A stretch of 64,000 nt of DNA from Streptococcus oralis. Its GTDB lineage: Bacteria; Bacillota; Bacilli; Lactobacillales; Streptococcaceae. The notes below the pieces were generated by a model. That model saw nothing but the letters and a program-made list of their open reading frames with translations, ran no database searches and had not been told where the DNA came from. Shown here one piece after another: positions 1 through 8,727 of this stretch. The stretch lies in the NCBI RefSeq assembly GCF_019334565.1, contig NZ_CP079724.1:1819001-1883000 (forward strand), in the 5' to 3' direction. Positions within the stretch are counted from its first letter, which is position 1. Each line of letters opens with the position of its first letter. Made by a program: the position numbers and the translations under genes.

Positions 1-294
1 ACCCAAAGGGACAAGTACAATAAAGATATAGGCCCAATGGATACCCACATCTCGTAAGCGACGTACTATCAGTGCTAGTAGAGGAACAAACTCTACTATA
101 AACAAAATAATACACATACTGAAGACCGCAATATTCCTGATGGCTTTATCAGATTCTACTCCAGTAAAAAGTGAGTAGTAGGCGGGCAAGAAAATCACCA
201 TATTTAGTAGCCAAACCCACCAAAATTCTGGACGGTTGGAACGACCAGAAAAATTTGCATAGCCTTTGAAAAAACTCCTAATAGCACTCAGCAT
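1..294 (-). CDS. DUF805 family membrane protein, C-terminus cut by window edge
   Basis: The first 98 codons are visible, starting at ATG 294 (complement) after GGAG. The protein begins MLSAIRSFFKGYANFSGRSN and continues with an RPEFWWVWLLN-type segment and at least two hydrophobic stretches, then an RRLRDVGIHW motif. An N-terminal 'F.G...RSNRPEFWW' followed by 'RR..D.G' between membrane segments is the signature I know for DUF805 small integral membrane proteins, whose function is unknown. The 3' end lies outside the window, so the length and downstream partner cannot be judged. Family assignment is from pattern recognition only. Confidence 0.8.
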   Translation of the reverse strand, partial: MLSAIRSFFKGYANFSGRSNRPEFWWVWLLNMVIFLPAYYSLFTGVESDKAIRNIAVFSMCIILFIVEFVPLLALIVRRLRDVGIHWAYIFIVLVPLG

Positions 295-469
295 ACAAAA
301 AATCTCCTTTTGATTTTAATACTTATTTCGCAAAGTTATGTTACCAGCTTAAAAAAGAGGTAGTTTTTAGATTGTCTGAAATCACTCTCCTGATAGATCA
401 CATAACATCGTCCCTTGAATAGTTGTGCTTATTAAACCTTTGAAATATCCGATGTTCTCTACTCTCTAT

Positions 470-507
470 TTATAAAAACCAGCTTTCTGATTTCCTCAGA
501 AAACTGG
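470..507 (-). terminator. intrinsic terminator of the dehydratase gene
   Basis: Read on the minus strand, a stem CCAG..TTCTGA / TCAGAA..CTGG with a GGAAA loop is followed by TTTTTATA, just past the stop codon at 544. The remaining intergenic DNA up to 543 shows no other gene. Confidence 0.75.
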
Positions 508-543
508 CGATAGTTGTTTCATTATGAAGGTAGATGGACACTC

Positions 544-2394
544 TTACTCAGCATGAGTTGTCTCATTTGCAAAGGAAATGATTGCTTCTTTGAGCTCATC
601 TCCGCTGAGTGAACGGAACTCTTCAATCTTTTGATCAATAGCTTCTAGCGGCATGACATTTACCTTACCAACGAAAATCTTGTCCATGACTTGGTTATCA
701 ACCAATTCGGTCGAAACCAAGAGTTCTTCATAGAGTTTTTCACCCGGACGAATACCAACCTCAACGATTGGAATTTCACTTTCCGTGTGCCCACTTAGAA
801 GGACCATTTTCTTAGCCAAGTCATAGATTTTAACTGGTTTGCCCATATCGAGGATAAAGACTTCTCCGTCCTTAGCATAAGCGCCAGCATGGATTACTAG
901 ACGGCTAGCCTCTGGAATGGTCATGAAGTAACGTGTCATACGGAAGTCTGTTACTGTTACAGGACCGCCTTCAGCAATCTGACGTTCAAAGACAGGAATC
1001 ACACTACCACGACTACCGAGAACATTCCCAAAACGGACTGCACAGTAGGTTGATTTGCTACGTTGGTTAAAGCCAGTGACAATCAATTCTGCCACGCGCT
1101 TAGTCGCACCCATAACATTCGGTGGATTGACCGCCTTGTCAGTCGAAATCATGACCATCTTAGGTACTTTGGCTTCATCAACAGCCTTGGCAACATTGTA
1201 GGTACCGAGGATATTGTTCTTGAAGGCTTCTTTTGGATTGCGCTCCATCATCGGAACGTGTTTGTGGGCTGCAGCATGGTAAACGATGGCTGGTTTGTAC
1301 TGCTCAAACACCTGCAAGAGACGGTCATAGTCTTGAATATCTGCAATAACTGGCACATAATCAATCCCTTGGTATGTACGGATCAATTCATGATAAACGA
1401 GATAGATTGAGTTTTCACCATGTCCAAGCAAGACGATACGCTCGGGATTGAAGCGACTAACCTGACGACAAATCTCCGAACCAATCGAACCACCGGCTCC
1501 TGTCACCAAGATGGTCTTGCCTGTAATCTCAGTACCCAGACGCGATTCGTCGAGACGAATTTCCTGACGGCCCAAAAGGTCTGTGATATCAATTTTCTGG
1601 AAGCCGCTGCCTGATTGATGGAGTCCTTGAACGACTGTCTCAACCTTAGGCATCTTGTAACATTTGACGCCTAGCTTATTACACATCTGCAAGATGCGTT
1701 CGTACTCTGATGGGTCAAGCGAAGGGATTGCTACGATAACACGCTCGATTTGGTGACGTTTAGCTAATTCAGGCAGATTATCATAAGAGCCCAAAACTGG
1801 GATTCCACCTAGTTTTTGTCCCTTTTTCTTTTCATCGTTATCCAAAATCCCCACTAGCTCAAGGTCGCTAGTTGGGTGTTGGTAGCTGTTCATAAAGAGG
1901 GCACCACCATCACCAGCACCAATCAAGAAGGTCCGACGGTGTTCTCCATCTCCACTACCTTTTTTACGTTTAGAATAAATCAACTGCCAAGTGATACGAG
2001 GAAGCAAGATGAGGAAGGTACTCAACAAAATGAAGAGTACGATGAAACGGATAGAAAACAATGGAAGGAAGGCATAGCAGATTCCATAAGAAAGAACACT
2101 GCTGAGCATCACTCCGAAAAAGATTTTCATGAAATCCGTAATCTTGCTATAACGACTGATACTAGCATTTAGCCCCCAAAACGCAATCATGATTTGATAG
2201 AGGAGGAAGGCTAAAAGAGTGTAGATCACGTAATCCACAGGCGCAGGATTTATAAGGCCATAAAACAAGATATAAGATACGATGATGGAAACCACCATAC
2301 TCAAAATATCGAATATCCCCCAAAACACTTGTTTTTGCTGTTTATTTAAAATTTCAACCAGATCAATCACATAATCTGTTAGTTTTTTATTCAT
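544..2394 (-). CDS. membrane nucleoside-diphosphate-sugar 4,6-dehydratase (CapD/FlaA1/PglF-like)
   Basis: A 616-residue protein. Residues about 1-130 hold four hydrophobic helices. Next comes a CoA-binding-like Rossmann segment (LIGAGDGGALF, about 155) and then a complete short-chain dehydrogenase domain with TGAGGSIGSEICRQ (about 297). The catalytic region reads ISTDKAVNPPNVMGATKR: Met stands where classical SDRs have Tyr, as is normal in the WbpM/PglF branch (Ser-Met-Lys triad). Such enzymes convert UDP-GlcNAc to the 4-keto-6-deoxy sugar at the inner membrane, feeding synthesis of di-amino or deoxy sugars for glycans. Start ATG has GGGGGAG upstream. A glycosyltransferase precedes it by 75 bp on the same strand, suggesting a small surface-glycan unit. 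From memory it matches TIGR4 SP_0103. The substrate is inferred from the family. Confidence 0.9.
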   Translation of the reverse strand: MNKKLTDYVIDLVEILNKQQKQVFWGIFDILSMVVSIIVSYILFYGLINPAPVDYVIYTLLAFLLYQIMIAFWGLNASISRYSKITDFMKIFFGVMLSSVLSYGICYAFLPLFSIRFIVLFILLSTFLILLPRITWQLIYSKRKKGSGDGEHRRTFLIGAGDGGALFMNSYQHPTSDLELVGILDNDEKKKGQKLGGIPVLGSYDNLPELAKRHQIERVIVAIPSLDPSEYERILQMCNKLGVKCYKMPKVETVVQGLHQSGSGFQKIDITDLLGRQEIRLDESRLGTEITGKTILVTGAGGSIGSEICRQVSRFNPERIVLLGHGENSIYLVYHELIRTYQGIDYVPVIADIQDYDRLLQVFEQYKPAIVYHAAAHKHVPMMERNPKEAFKNNILGTYNVAKAVDEAKVPKMVMISTDKAVNPPNVMGATKRVAELIVTGFNQRSKSTYCAVRFGNVLGSRGSVIPVFERQIAEGGPVTVTDFRMTRYFMTIPEASRLVIHAGAYAKDGEVFILDMGKPVKIYDLAKKMVLLSGHTESEIPIVEVGIRPGEKLYEELLVSTELVDNQVMDKIFVGKVNVMPLEAIDQKIEEFRSLSGDELKEAIISFANETTHAE

Positions 2395-2469
2395 AGGAAT
2401 TTACTCCCCCTTAAAAGAGTCAGATGATACTGTTGTTATGATAACCTGAATCATTCAGTCTATCGGGGC

Positions 2470-3300
2470 TTACTTTCTCTTTCTTAAAAGTTTGACGAAG
2501 ATAAACTGACGTACAAAGCCTGGACAAAGTGCAACAATTGCCTGAATGGCTACACTTTTAGCATATTCCATGTAAGAAATTTGCCCTCGCTCAAGCATGC
2601 GCTGGCGAGCTTGACGATAGAGTTTAAGGTAACGCAAGCCACCTCGACGCTCAAACATCCCTGCACCGACACGAACCTTACACAAGATTTGATCTAGGTT
2701 CCCAGTCTTGGCACCTGCAGCAATCATATTGAGCCAAAGGAGGTCATCCTCCATGTAAAGGCCATCTTCATAGTTGCCCGCCTTGAGGACCATGTCCTTT
2801 TTAAACATGACTGTCATATGGTTAAAGGCGCTTCTCATTCTCTGATAAGCCACAATGTCTGCATGCTGAGTTGGAACACGACGATAAGACACAATCTCAT
2901 CTGGATTGTCAATGAACTCTGCGATATGCCCACCTAAGAGGTCGAGATCTTCTTTCTCCATTAGCTGAAGCTGTTTCTCAAAACGATCCGGAACGGCTAA
3001 ATCATCCGTATCCATGCGGGCAATAATATCATACTGGCACTGTAAAACACCGTATCGAAGAGCCAAGCCTAAACCTTGGTTTTGTTCTAAGGGGCACCGT
3101 TTAACTGGAATGTCTGACTGAGCTTCCACTTCATCTAGCACCTGATAGAGTTCGGGTGTGAGCGGGCCGTCCTCAACAAGAACAAGTTCGCTCGGTTTCA
3201 AGGTCTGGTTTTGAACACTTTTGATAGCATCTCTTAAAAACGTCGGATTTTCCTTTACATAGACCGACATCAAGACGCTGATTTTTTGCTTTTCAGGCAC
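2470..3300 (-). CDS. family 2 glycosyltransferase
   Basis: A 276-residue cytoplasmic GT-A enzyme. The N-terminus SVLMSVYVKENPTFLRDAIK is the nucleotide-sugar binding start of GT2. The metal-binding DxD appears as RMDTDDLAVP, and GLYMEDDLLW carries the ED acceptor-side motif. It should transfer a sugar from a nucleotide donor to a surface polysaccharide or lipid carrier. Donor and acceptor cannot be read from sequence. The start is GTG at 3300 with GGAG seven bases upstream, and no competing ATG agrees with the conserved N-terminus. It is followed by the CapD-like dehydratase on the same strand, so the two probably work in one glycan pathway. It matches TIGR4 SP_0102 from memory. Confidence 0.88.
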   Translation of the reverse strand: MPEKQKISVLMSVYVKENPTFLRDAIKSVQNQTLKPSELVLVEDGPLTPELYQVLDEVEAQSDIPVKRCPLEQNQGLGLALRYGVLQCQYDIIARMDTDDLAVPDRFEKQLQLMEKEDLDLLGGHIAEFIDNPDEIVSYRRVPTQHADIVAYQRMRSAFNHMTVMFKKDMVLKAGNYEDGLYMEDDLLWLNMIAAGAKTGNLDQILCKVRVGAGMFERRGGLRYLKLYRQARQRMLERGQISYMEYAKSVAIQAIVALCPGFVRQFIFVKLLRKRK

Positions 3301-3458
3301 AGTTTTTCTCCAATGTATAGATTTCCTTCCACTATTTTATCACAAAATTTCCTAGTTTCCTATTTTTATATCAAATCAAGGAAAATTCTAGTAAAGAAAT
3401 CTGTCACTTTTCACTATATTTTCACTTCCATTGATTGAACTGTCTTGGCTGTCATTAC

Positions 3459-3487
3459 TTGACATTATAAGGAAAAAACCTTAAAAT
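3459..3487 (+). promoter_or_regulatory. sigma-70 type promoter of the MFS gene
   Basis: TTGACA at 3459-3464 and TAAAAT at 3482-3487 with a 17-bp spacer, 35 bp before the MFS start codon. Confidence 0.7.
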
Positions 3488-3521
3488 AAGCTGTTATTAA
3501 AATCATCCTATCGAGGTTTTT

Positions 3522-4688
3522 ATGAAAAAACAATCACTCTTTTTTGTTCTAGGAATTGTCTTAATCGGGACTGTTTTACGATCTCCCTTTACTGCTCTTC
3601 CAACTATTTTAGGAGATATCGCTCAGGGACTAGGAGTGGAGGTTAGCTCTCTTGGGATTTTAACCAGTCTCCCTCTCTTGATGTTTGCTCTTTTCTCTGC
3701 TTTTGCAAGCCGCTTGGCACAAAAAATCGGGTTGGAACATCTCTTTACTTACTGTCTCCTCCTCTTAACTGTTGGCTCTGTCATTCGGATTCTCAATCTT
3801 CCCCTTCTTTATCTAGGAACCCTAATTGTGGGAGCAAGCATTGCGATCTTCAATGTACTCCTCCCAAGTATGATTCAGGCAAATCAGCCTCAAAAGATTA
3901 GCTTCCTAACAACTCTCTATGTCACTGCCATGGGAATTTCGACAGCCATCGCTTCTTATCTTTCGGTCCCTATCACCCAAGCTAGTTCTTGGAAGGGACT
4001 TATCCTCGTTCTCAGCTTTCTCTGTCTGGTCACTCTGCTAGTCTGGTTGCCAAATCATCGCCACAACCACCACCTAGAAAGCCAAAAAGAAAAGCAAGTC
4101 AAAGAGAATATTCTAAAAAGTAAAGATGTCTGGGCTATCATTATCTTTGGCGGGCTTCAGTCCTTGCTCTTTTATACAAGTATGACCTGGTTGCCAACTA
4201 TGGCTGTTAGTGCTGGTATTTCTAATAGTGATGCGGCTCTTCTGGCTTCTATCTTCTCACTAATCAGCATTCCTTTTTCGATGACTGTTCCAAGTCTGAC
4301 CACTCGTCTGTCAGATGGTCATCGTCGAATCATGCTGGCAACTATCTCTATCGCTGGTATGATGGGAATTGCCATGCTCTTGTATCCAGCCAATAATTTC
4401 CTCTACTGGTTAGTCGTCCATCTCTTGATTGGAACGGCCTGCAGTGCCCTCTTCCCCTACCTCATGGTTTGCTTTTCTCTTAAAACCAGTTCTCCTGAAA
4501 AGACAGCTCAGCTATCAGGACTAGCGCAAACAGGGGGATACATCTTGGCTGCTTTTGGACCTGCCTTGTTTGGTTATAGTTTTGAACTTTTCCAATCTTG
4601 GGTTCCAGCGGTTCTTGCCCTTCTAGTCATCGATATCATCATGACTATCTCACTCTTTATGGTGGATCGGGCTGAAAAAATCCTCTAA
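3522..4688 (+). CDS. MFS transporter, CynX/NimT type
   Basis: A 388-residue hydrophobic protein with about twelve predicted helices and a basic, His-rich central loop (NHRHNHHLESQKEKQ, about 185) separating two six-helix halves, which is the major facilitator layout. The pattern of the N-terminus (LRSPFTALPTIL..I...LG) recalls the CynX/NimT cyanate/2-nitroimidazole branch, but the substrate is unknown. Start ATG 3522 has GAGG eight bases upstream. It has its own promoter (3459-3487) and terminator (4689-4717), so it is probably monocistronic. It corresponds to TIGR4 SP_0101 from memory. Confidence 0.85.
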   Translation: MKKQSLFFVLGIVLIGTVLRSPFTALPTILGDIAQGLGVEVSSLGILTSLPLLMFALFSAFASRLAQKIGLEHLFTYCLLLLTVGSVIRILNLPLLYLGTLIVGASIAIFNVLLPSMIQANQPQKISFLTTLYVTAMGISTAIASYLSVPITQASSWKGLILVLSFLCLVTLLVWLPNHRHNHHLESQKEKQVKENILKSKDVWAIIIFGGLQSLLFYTSMTWLPTMAVSAGISNSDAALLASIFSLISIPFSMTVPSLTTRLSDGHRRIMLATISIAGMMGIAMLLYPANNFLYWLVVHLLIGTACSALFPYLMVCFSLKTSSPEKTAQLSGLAQTGGYILAAFGPALFGYSFELFQSWVPAVLALLVIDIIMTISLFMVDRAEKIL

Positions 4689-4717
4689 ACTTCTAGTTTT
4701 TACTAGGAGTTTTTTAT
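4689..4717 (+). terminator. intrinsic terminator of the MFS gene
   Basis: ACTTCTAG / CTAGGAGT stem (one G-T pair) with a TTTTTA loop and a TTTTTT tail immediately after the stop codon. Confidence 0.75.
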
Positions 4718-4808
4718 ATGTAAAATTTTTACACATATTTCTTGACAGGGCTTTCAACTTGAGATACAATATATTTGAAAAGAGTATATATAAAATTTTT
4801 ATATAATA
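4718..4808 (+). promoter_or_regulatory. promoter flanked by two PadR-like inverted repeats
   Basis: The promoter is TTGACA (4742-4747), a 17-bp spacer and TACAAT (4765-4770). On either side lies an AT-rich dyad built on the same core TAAAATTTTTA: ATGTAAAATTTTTACACAT at 4718-4736 and a longer TATATA-flanked copy at 4785-4808. An ATGT...ACAT dyad is the classic PadR operator shape. Placed upstream and downstream of the promoter of a padR-like gene, these are probable autoregulatory sites. The binding itself is inferred. Confidence 0.6.
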
Positions 4809-4823
4809 TAAAGGAGGTTTCCC

Positions 4824-5150
4824 ATGTACTTCCCAACATCCTCTGCCTTGATCGAATTTCTCATCTTGGCTGTACTGGAGCAGGGGGATTCTTATGGTTA
4901 TGAGATTAGCCAAACCATTAAACTCATCGCCAATATCAAAGAATCTACGCTCTATCCCATTCTCAAAAAATTGGAAGCCAGTGGCTTTCTGACCACCTAC
5001 TCTAGAGAGTTTCAGGGGCGTATGCGCAAATACTACTCCTTGACCAATCGGGGCGTAGAGCAGCTCGTTACTCTAAAGGAAGAGTGGACGCTCTATACCG
5101 ACACCGTCAACGGCATCATAGAAGGGAGTATCCGCCATGACAAGAACTGA
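4824..5150 (+). CDS. PadR family transcriptional regulator
   Basis: A 108-residue winged-helix protein. LIEFLILAVLEQGDSYGYEISQ and STLYPILKKLEASGFL are the PadR wing-helix signatures, and the wing region reads GRMRKYYSLTNRG. The length is normal for the short PadR-s1 class. The start ATG has AAAGGAGG eight bases ahead. It is the first gene of a four-gene operon and overlaps the next gene by 14 bp. Such PadR-DUF1700-DUF4097 modules are common in Firmicutes and are usually linked to envelope stress. Two inverted repeats around its promoter suggest autoregulation. The inducer is unknown. Confidence 0.92.
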   Translation: MYFPTSSALIEFLILAVLEQGDSYGYEISQTIKLIANIKESTLYPILKKLEASGFLTTYSREFQGRMRKYYSLTNRGVEQLVTLKEEWTLYTDTVNGIIEGSIRHDKN

Positions 5151-5730
5151 CTATCTGACTCAGTTAGAAACCTATCTCCATAAACTACCTGAAGCTGACC
5201 GCATCGAAGCCATGGACTACTTTAAGGAACTATTTGACGATGCAGGTCCAGAGGGCGAAGAAGAACTCATTGCTAGTCTAGGAACACCAAAAGAAGCGGC
5301 CCATGATGTTCTCTCTAACCTCCTCGACAAAAAAGTCAATGAAGCCCCTGCTCAAAAGAATGACCGTCAACTGCTACACATTGCCCTCTTGGCCTTACTA
5401 GCAGCCCCTATCGGCATTCCTGTTGGAATTGCAATTATCTTAACCATTATCGGGCTTTTTATCGCAGCCGCCTCCGTCATTCTAGCATTCTTTACCGTCT
5501 CTGTGACAGGTATCCTGCTGGGCGGACTCTTTATCGTAGAGAGCTTTAGTGTTCTAGTCGAAGCCAAATCTGCCTTTATCTTGATTTTCGGGGCCGGTTT
5601 GCTTGCTATTGGTGCTTCTTCTCTTGTTCTACTAGGTATCTCCTATGTAGCCCGTTTCTTTGGCCTCCTAATCGTCCGCTTGGTGCAATGGATTCTTAAA
5701 AAAGGAAAGAGAGGTGACAGACATGCGTAA
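5137..5730 (+). CDS. DUF1700 family membrane protein
   Basis: A 197-residue protein. An N-terminal soluble part of about 65 residues carries the DUF1700 signature (YLTQLETYLHKLPEADRIEA followed by Y.ELFDDAG and ELIASLGTPKEAA). Three to four hydrophobic helices occupy residues about 80-185, and the C-terminus is basic. DUF1700 proteins are membrane partners encoded next to PadR regulators, and their biochemical role is not known. The start overlaps the padR-like gene and the stop overlaps the next gene's start by 8 bp, so translation is probably coupled. Confidence 0.9.
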   Translation: MTRTDYLTQLETYLHKLPEADRIEAMDYFKELFDDAGPEGEEELIASLGTPKEAAHDVLSNLLDKKVNEAPAQKNDRQLLHIALLALLAAPIGIPVGIAIILTIIGLFIAAASVILAFFTVSVTGILLGGLFIVESFSVLVEAKSAFILIFGAGLLAIGASSLVLLGISYVARFFGLLIVRLVQWILKKGKRGDRHA

Positions 5731-6658
5731 ATTGACGAAAGGATTTCTCATTTTTGGTGTGGTTTCTACAATCCTTGGTTTTATCATGATTATTGTAGGC
5801 GCCCAGTCCAATGGTATTCAAAGTTTGCTTGCCATGTCAAAAGATCCCGTCTATGACAATCGTATCGAAGAAGTAACCTTTGGAAGCGAAGTGGAAAAAC
5901 TTGATTTGACCCTTGAGGAACATAGCCTAACCATCACAGAGTCTGTAGATGACAAGATCCATATCACCTATCATCCTTCCGTGTCTGGTCGTCACGATCT
6001 GACTACTGGCATGAGTGACAAAACACTGAGCGTCACTGACAAACAAGCCTCCCAACATCGTTTTCTCGGTTCAGGAATCGAAAGCCTACTTCGTATTGCC
6101 AGCAGTTATTCTCACCGTTTTGACGAAGTCATTCTCTCCCTCCCTAAAGGAAGAACTCTGAAAGCAATCACCGTTTCAGCTAATCGTCGACAGACCACTA
6201 TCATTAATGCTACCCTTGAAAATGCGACCCTCAATACAAACGGATATCTCCTCCGAATTGAAGGAAGTCGTATTAAAAATAGCAAATTCACAACACCCAA
6301 TATCATCAATATCTTTAAAACAGAACTGACAGATAGTCAGGTCAAGACGGAGGGGGGACACATCTATGCTGAAAATATTCAGGTTCACGGTAAGGTTGAG
6401 CTAGACTCTCATAACCACTTAAGACTCTTTCTTTCTAAGACAGAATTCGATCGTATCAATCTAGATATGTCTTCTAAGCATGGCGGTATTTATCATAATG
6501 CACAAAGAGAACACCCTCGACAAAGAGAGAATGAACTTGCCAACCCATACAAGACAGACAAAGCAGATGTCAAGGACCTGCTCATTATAAAAGCCAATCA
6601 GGATATCTACCTATCTAAGGAAGAAGAAGAATACTCTGCTCCACCTAGAAATCATTGA
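5723..6658 (+). CDS. DUF4097 family protein with N-terminal membrane anchor
   Basis: A 311-residue protein from ATG 5723 (MRKLTKGFLIFG). A GTG at 5714 in frame is possible, but the AGAGG motif sits better for 5723. One hydrophobic helix (about 8-30) is followed by an extracytoplasmic region rich in beta-strand. Motifs such as LDLTLEEHSLTI, VILSLPKGRTLKAI and an alternating NATLENATLNTNG run are typical of the DUF4097 beta-helix-like fold. It overlaps the DUF1700 gene and should be exported and anchored next to it. The ligand is unknown. Confidence 0.85.
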   Translation: MRKLTKGFLIFGVVSTILGFIMIIVGAQSNGIQSLLAMSKDPVYDNRIEEVTFGSEVEKLDLTLEEHSLTITESVDDKIHITYHPSVSGRHDLTTGMSDKTLSVTDKQASQHRFLGSGIESLLRIASSYSHRFDEVILSLPKGRTLKAITVSANRRQTTIINATLENATLNTNGYLLRIEGSRIKNSKFTTPNIINIFKTELTDSQVKTEGGHIYAENIQVHGKVELDSHNHLRLFLSKTEFDRINLDMSSKHGGIYHNAQREHPRQRENELANPYKTDKADVKDLLIIKANQDIYLSKEEEEYSAPPRNH

Positions 6659-6720
6659 CAAAAACGCTTTCATCTGCTAGTCTAAAGATAGAAAACGACC
6701 ATAAAAAAGGAGGTTCCACC

Positions 6721-7683
6721 ATGACACAAGAATGGTTTGAAAGCGCCGATCTTGAGAAGAAATCAGCTCAGACGAAATCGGAAATCCAGCCCGACCAACC
6801 AGAGACTTCGGAAACTGTGGAAACTGAACCACAAGCAAGCGAAGAAACACCTGTCTCACCTAAAAAGTTGGAAATGCATGAGGAGGAAACTCCCGAAACG
6901 ATAGAAGAAGCCCAAACCGAGGAAGAGGAAGAAGTAAAAGCTGAAGAGGAGCACAAGCAAGAAAACCCTGCAAAAGAGAAAAGTATCCTCAGCAAGGCTT
7001 TAGAAAGCCCCTATATCCCAGATATTGACCCCCGCAAAACTGCCCGATTCAAAGAAGAAATCGCACTATTTTGGACTTGGCTGCTGGACGCTATCCAAGA
7101 ACCAACTGCCAGCAAGAATACGGACCAAAAGCATCGTTACAGTGTCTTTGCCCTACTCACCTTGCTGTCTTCTATTAATCTTTTCTTTAGTATCTATCAT
7201 ATCAAGCACCTCTACTATGGCTATATGGCCTCTATTGCCAATAGTTTACCTAACCAGCTCCCACCTTTAAATCTCTTTGCTGGACTCTCCATCTTGGTCG
7301 CTAGCGCTCTATTTTACTTTTCCATCATTCTGGGAGGCTTTACTGTCCGACGTGTGCTGGATCAGGAGAGTGACTTCACATTCCAAGAAGCCTTTGATCG
7401 GTATAGCAGACTCTTTGCTATCCCACTTGTCCTAACGGCTCTAGCAAGTTTCTTTGCACTCTTTGGCGGCTTACGATTTGCTGGTATCCTCACCCTTCTA
7501 AGCATGGCCATCTTTGCCCTTGGTAATCTCTTTGTGATTAGCAAGCCAAGTAAGACCAGTAGCCTCGACCCATTTTATCGATTCCTGCTAGCTGTCTTAC
7601 TTGATGGTGCTATTCTCTTACCCTTCTTCATTGCAGAGCTCACGCTGACAGTTGACTACCTTCGCATCCTGACATTCTTTTAA
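6721..7683 (+). CDS. acidic-N-terminus multi-TM protein (DUF6574-like)
   Basis: A 320-residue protein. I chose ATG 6721 because AAAAAGGAGG lies eight bases upstream; a TTG 66 bp earlier has no ribosome site. Residues 1-100 are highly acidic and low-complexity (Glu/Gln/Thr repeats), and residues about 140-315 hold four or five hydrophobic helices. It is the last gene of the PadR operon, separated from the DUF4097 gene by about 60 bp and followed by a terminator. DUF6574 is my tentative family name. The cytoplasmic acidic tail and membrane domain suggest a scaffold or sensor rather than an enzyme, but this is inference. Confidence 0.65.
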   Translation: MTQEWFESADLEKKSAQTKSEIQPDQPETSETVETEPQASEETPVSPKKLEMHEEETPETIEEAQTEEEEEVKAEEEHKQENPAKEKSILSKALESPYIPDIDPRKTARFKEEIALFWTWLLDAIQEPTASKNTDQKHRYSVFALLTLLSSINLFFSIYHIKHLYYGYMASIANSLPNQLPPLNLFAGLSILVASALFYFSIILGGFTVRRVLDQESDFTFQEAFDRYSRLFAIPLVLTALASFFALFGGLRFAGILTLLSMAIFALGNLFVISKPSKTSSLDPFYRFLLAVLLDGAILLPFFIAELTLTVDYLRILTFF

Positions 7684-7685
7684 CC

Positions 7686-7721
7686 AAAATCCCTGCCATT
7701 TATTAATGACAGGGATTTTTA
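7686..7721. terminator. bidirectional terminator after the PadR operon
   Basis: AAATCCCTG ... CAGGGATTTTT with an inner CATT/AATG pair. It ends both the plus-strand operon and the facing DUF4299-like gene. Confidence 0.75.
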
Positions 7722-7745
7722 TGCTTACTCTTTTTTGAACAATGT

Positions 7746-8606
7746 CTACTTGATGGTTGCCAATCCTTCAAAATCTTGTCCTAGGATGGCTTGTACTTCT
7801 AATTGATTGGCATCTAGTTGCTGATAAAATGCTTCTGGTAGCGACTCTAGGAATCTTGCATAGTCCAAGCGAGCGATGGATTCATAGTCTTCTGCTTTGG
7901 ACCCATCACCAGAAATCTTCACTAAATCAATCTCCCAAACAAGCTCCTTACCTGCCAGCTGCTCCGTATAAGGCACAGGTACAATGGGTTCTTTTGGCAA
8001 AATCGTCTTGACTCCTTGGGCTAGGTGATAGATACCGTGCACCTTGCCTTGAGCATCTGGGTAAAATTTCACACTGGCAAGGTAGGCATCAGAGCCTTGA
8101 ACCTTCTTGACCAACTCTTCAAAATGTGCCAATCCATCCTCAGCCAAAAAGCTCTCGAGGTATTCCTTGTTGAGATAGATAGGTGACAAGAGCCCTTGGC
8201 AATATACTAAACGAACTGCCTTATCCGCTAAATATTGCTTGACCGTTTGTCGGAAATAAGCTTCAAAGTCAAAGTCTTCTAGCCCTTCTACCGCTTCCCC
8301 CAACTTGCCAGATAGGGCCTGGAGGAGAGTCTCTACAATCTCCCAGTCTGCTCTAGTAAGAAAATCTGGAATCACCACTTGATAACCTTTTCGACTATCC
8401 GCATAGTTCACCTTGAAGAGAAATTGCGACTGGCCTACAATCCCACACTCGATATACTCGAGACGATTGAGGGGCTGACGGAGATAGACCGCATCATAAC
8501 TGTGTGACTCCAAGCCCTCCACCAAGGCCAAGATGGACTTGGCAGTCAAGACCTCCTGTTGTCCTAGAATACTTTCTTTATTTGGGATAAAAAATGTTTT
8601 CGCCAT
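7746..8606 (-). CDS. cytoplasmic protein, probably DUF4299 family
   Basis: A 286-residue soluble protein with no signal peptide or membrane helix. The start is ATG 8606 (MAKTFFIPNKESILGQQEVL) with AAAGGAGGCC just upstream; a longer in-frame reading to 8759 would run into the trhO coding region and is not supported. I recognise it as a streptococcal protein usually filed as DUF4299, with no known role. It follows trhO on the same strand but is separated by a terminator (8698-8723), so it probably has its own promoter in the 8620-8690 AT-rich stretch. It corresponds to about SP_0096 of TIGR4 from memory. Confidence 0.65.
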   Translation of the reverse strand: MAKTFFIPNKESILGQQEVLTAKSILALVEGLESHSYDAVYLRQPLNRLEYIECGIVGQSQFLFKVNYADSRKGYQVVIPDFLTRADWEIVETLLQALSGKLGEAVEGLEDFDFEAYFRQTVKQYLADKAVRLVYCQGLLSPIYLNKEYLESFLAEDGLAHFEELVKKVQGSDAYLASVKFYPDAQGKVHGIYHLAQGVKTILPKEPIVPVPYTEQLAGKELVWEIDLVKISGDGSKAEDYESIARLDYARFLESLPEAFYQQLDANQLEVQAILGQDFEGLATIK

Positions 8607-8697
8607 AACTGGCCTCCTTTGAAATCGTTTACATATAGTATAATCTATTTTCCTGAAAGATACAGAAACAAACTTTAGTTTTTTAGATATAAAGCAT

Positions 8698-8723
8698 AGA
8701 AAAACAGCCCCTAAGGACTGTTT
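8698..8723 (-). terminator. terminator of trhO
   Basis: On the minus strand AAACAG.CC / GG.CTGTTT around a TTAG loop, followed by TTTTT. Confidence 0.7.
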
Positions 8724-8727
8724 GATG

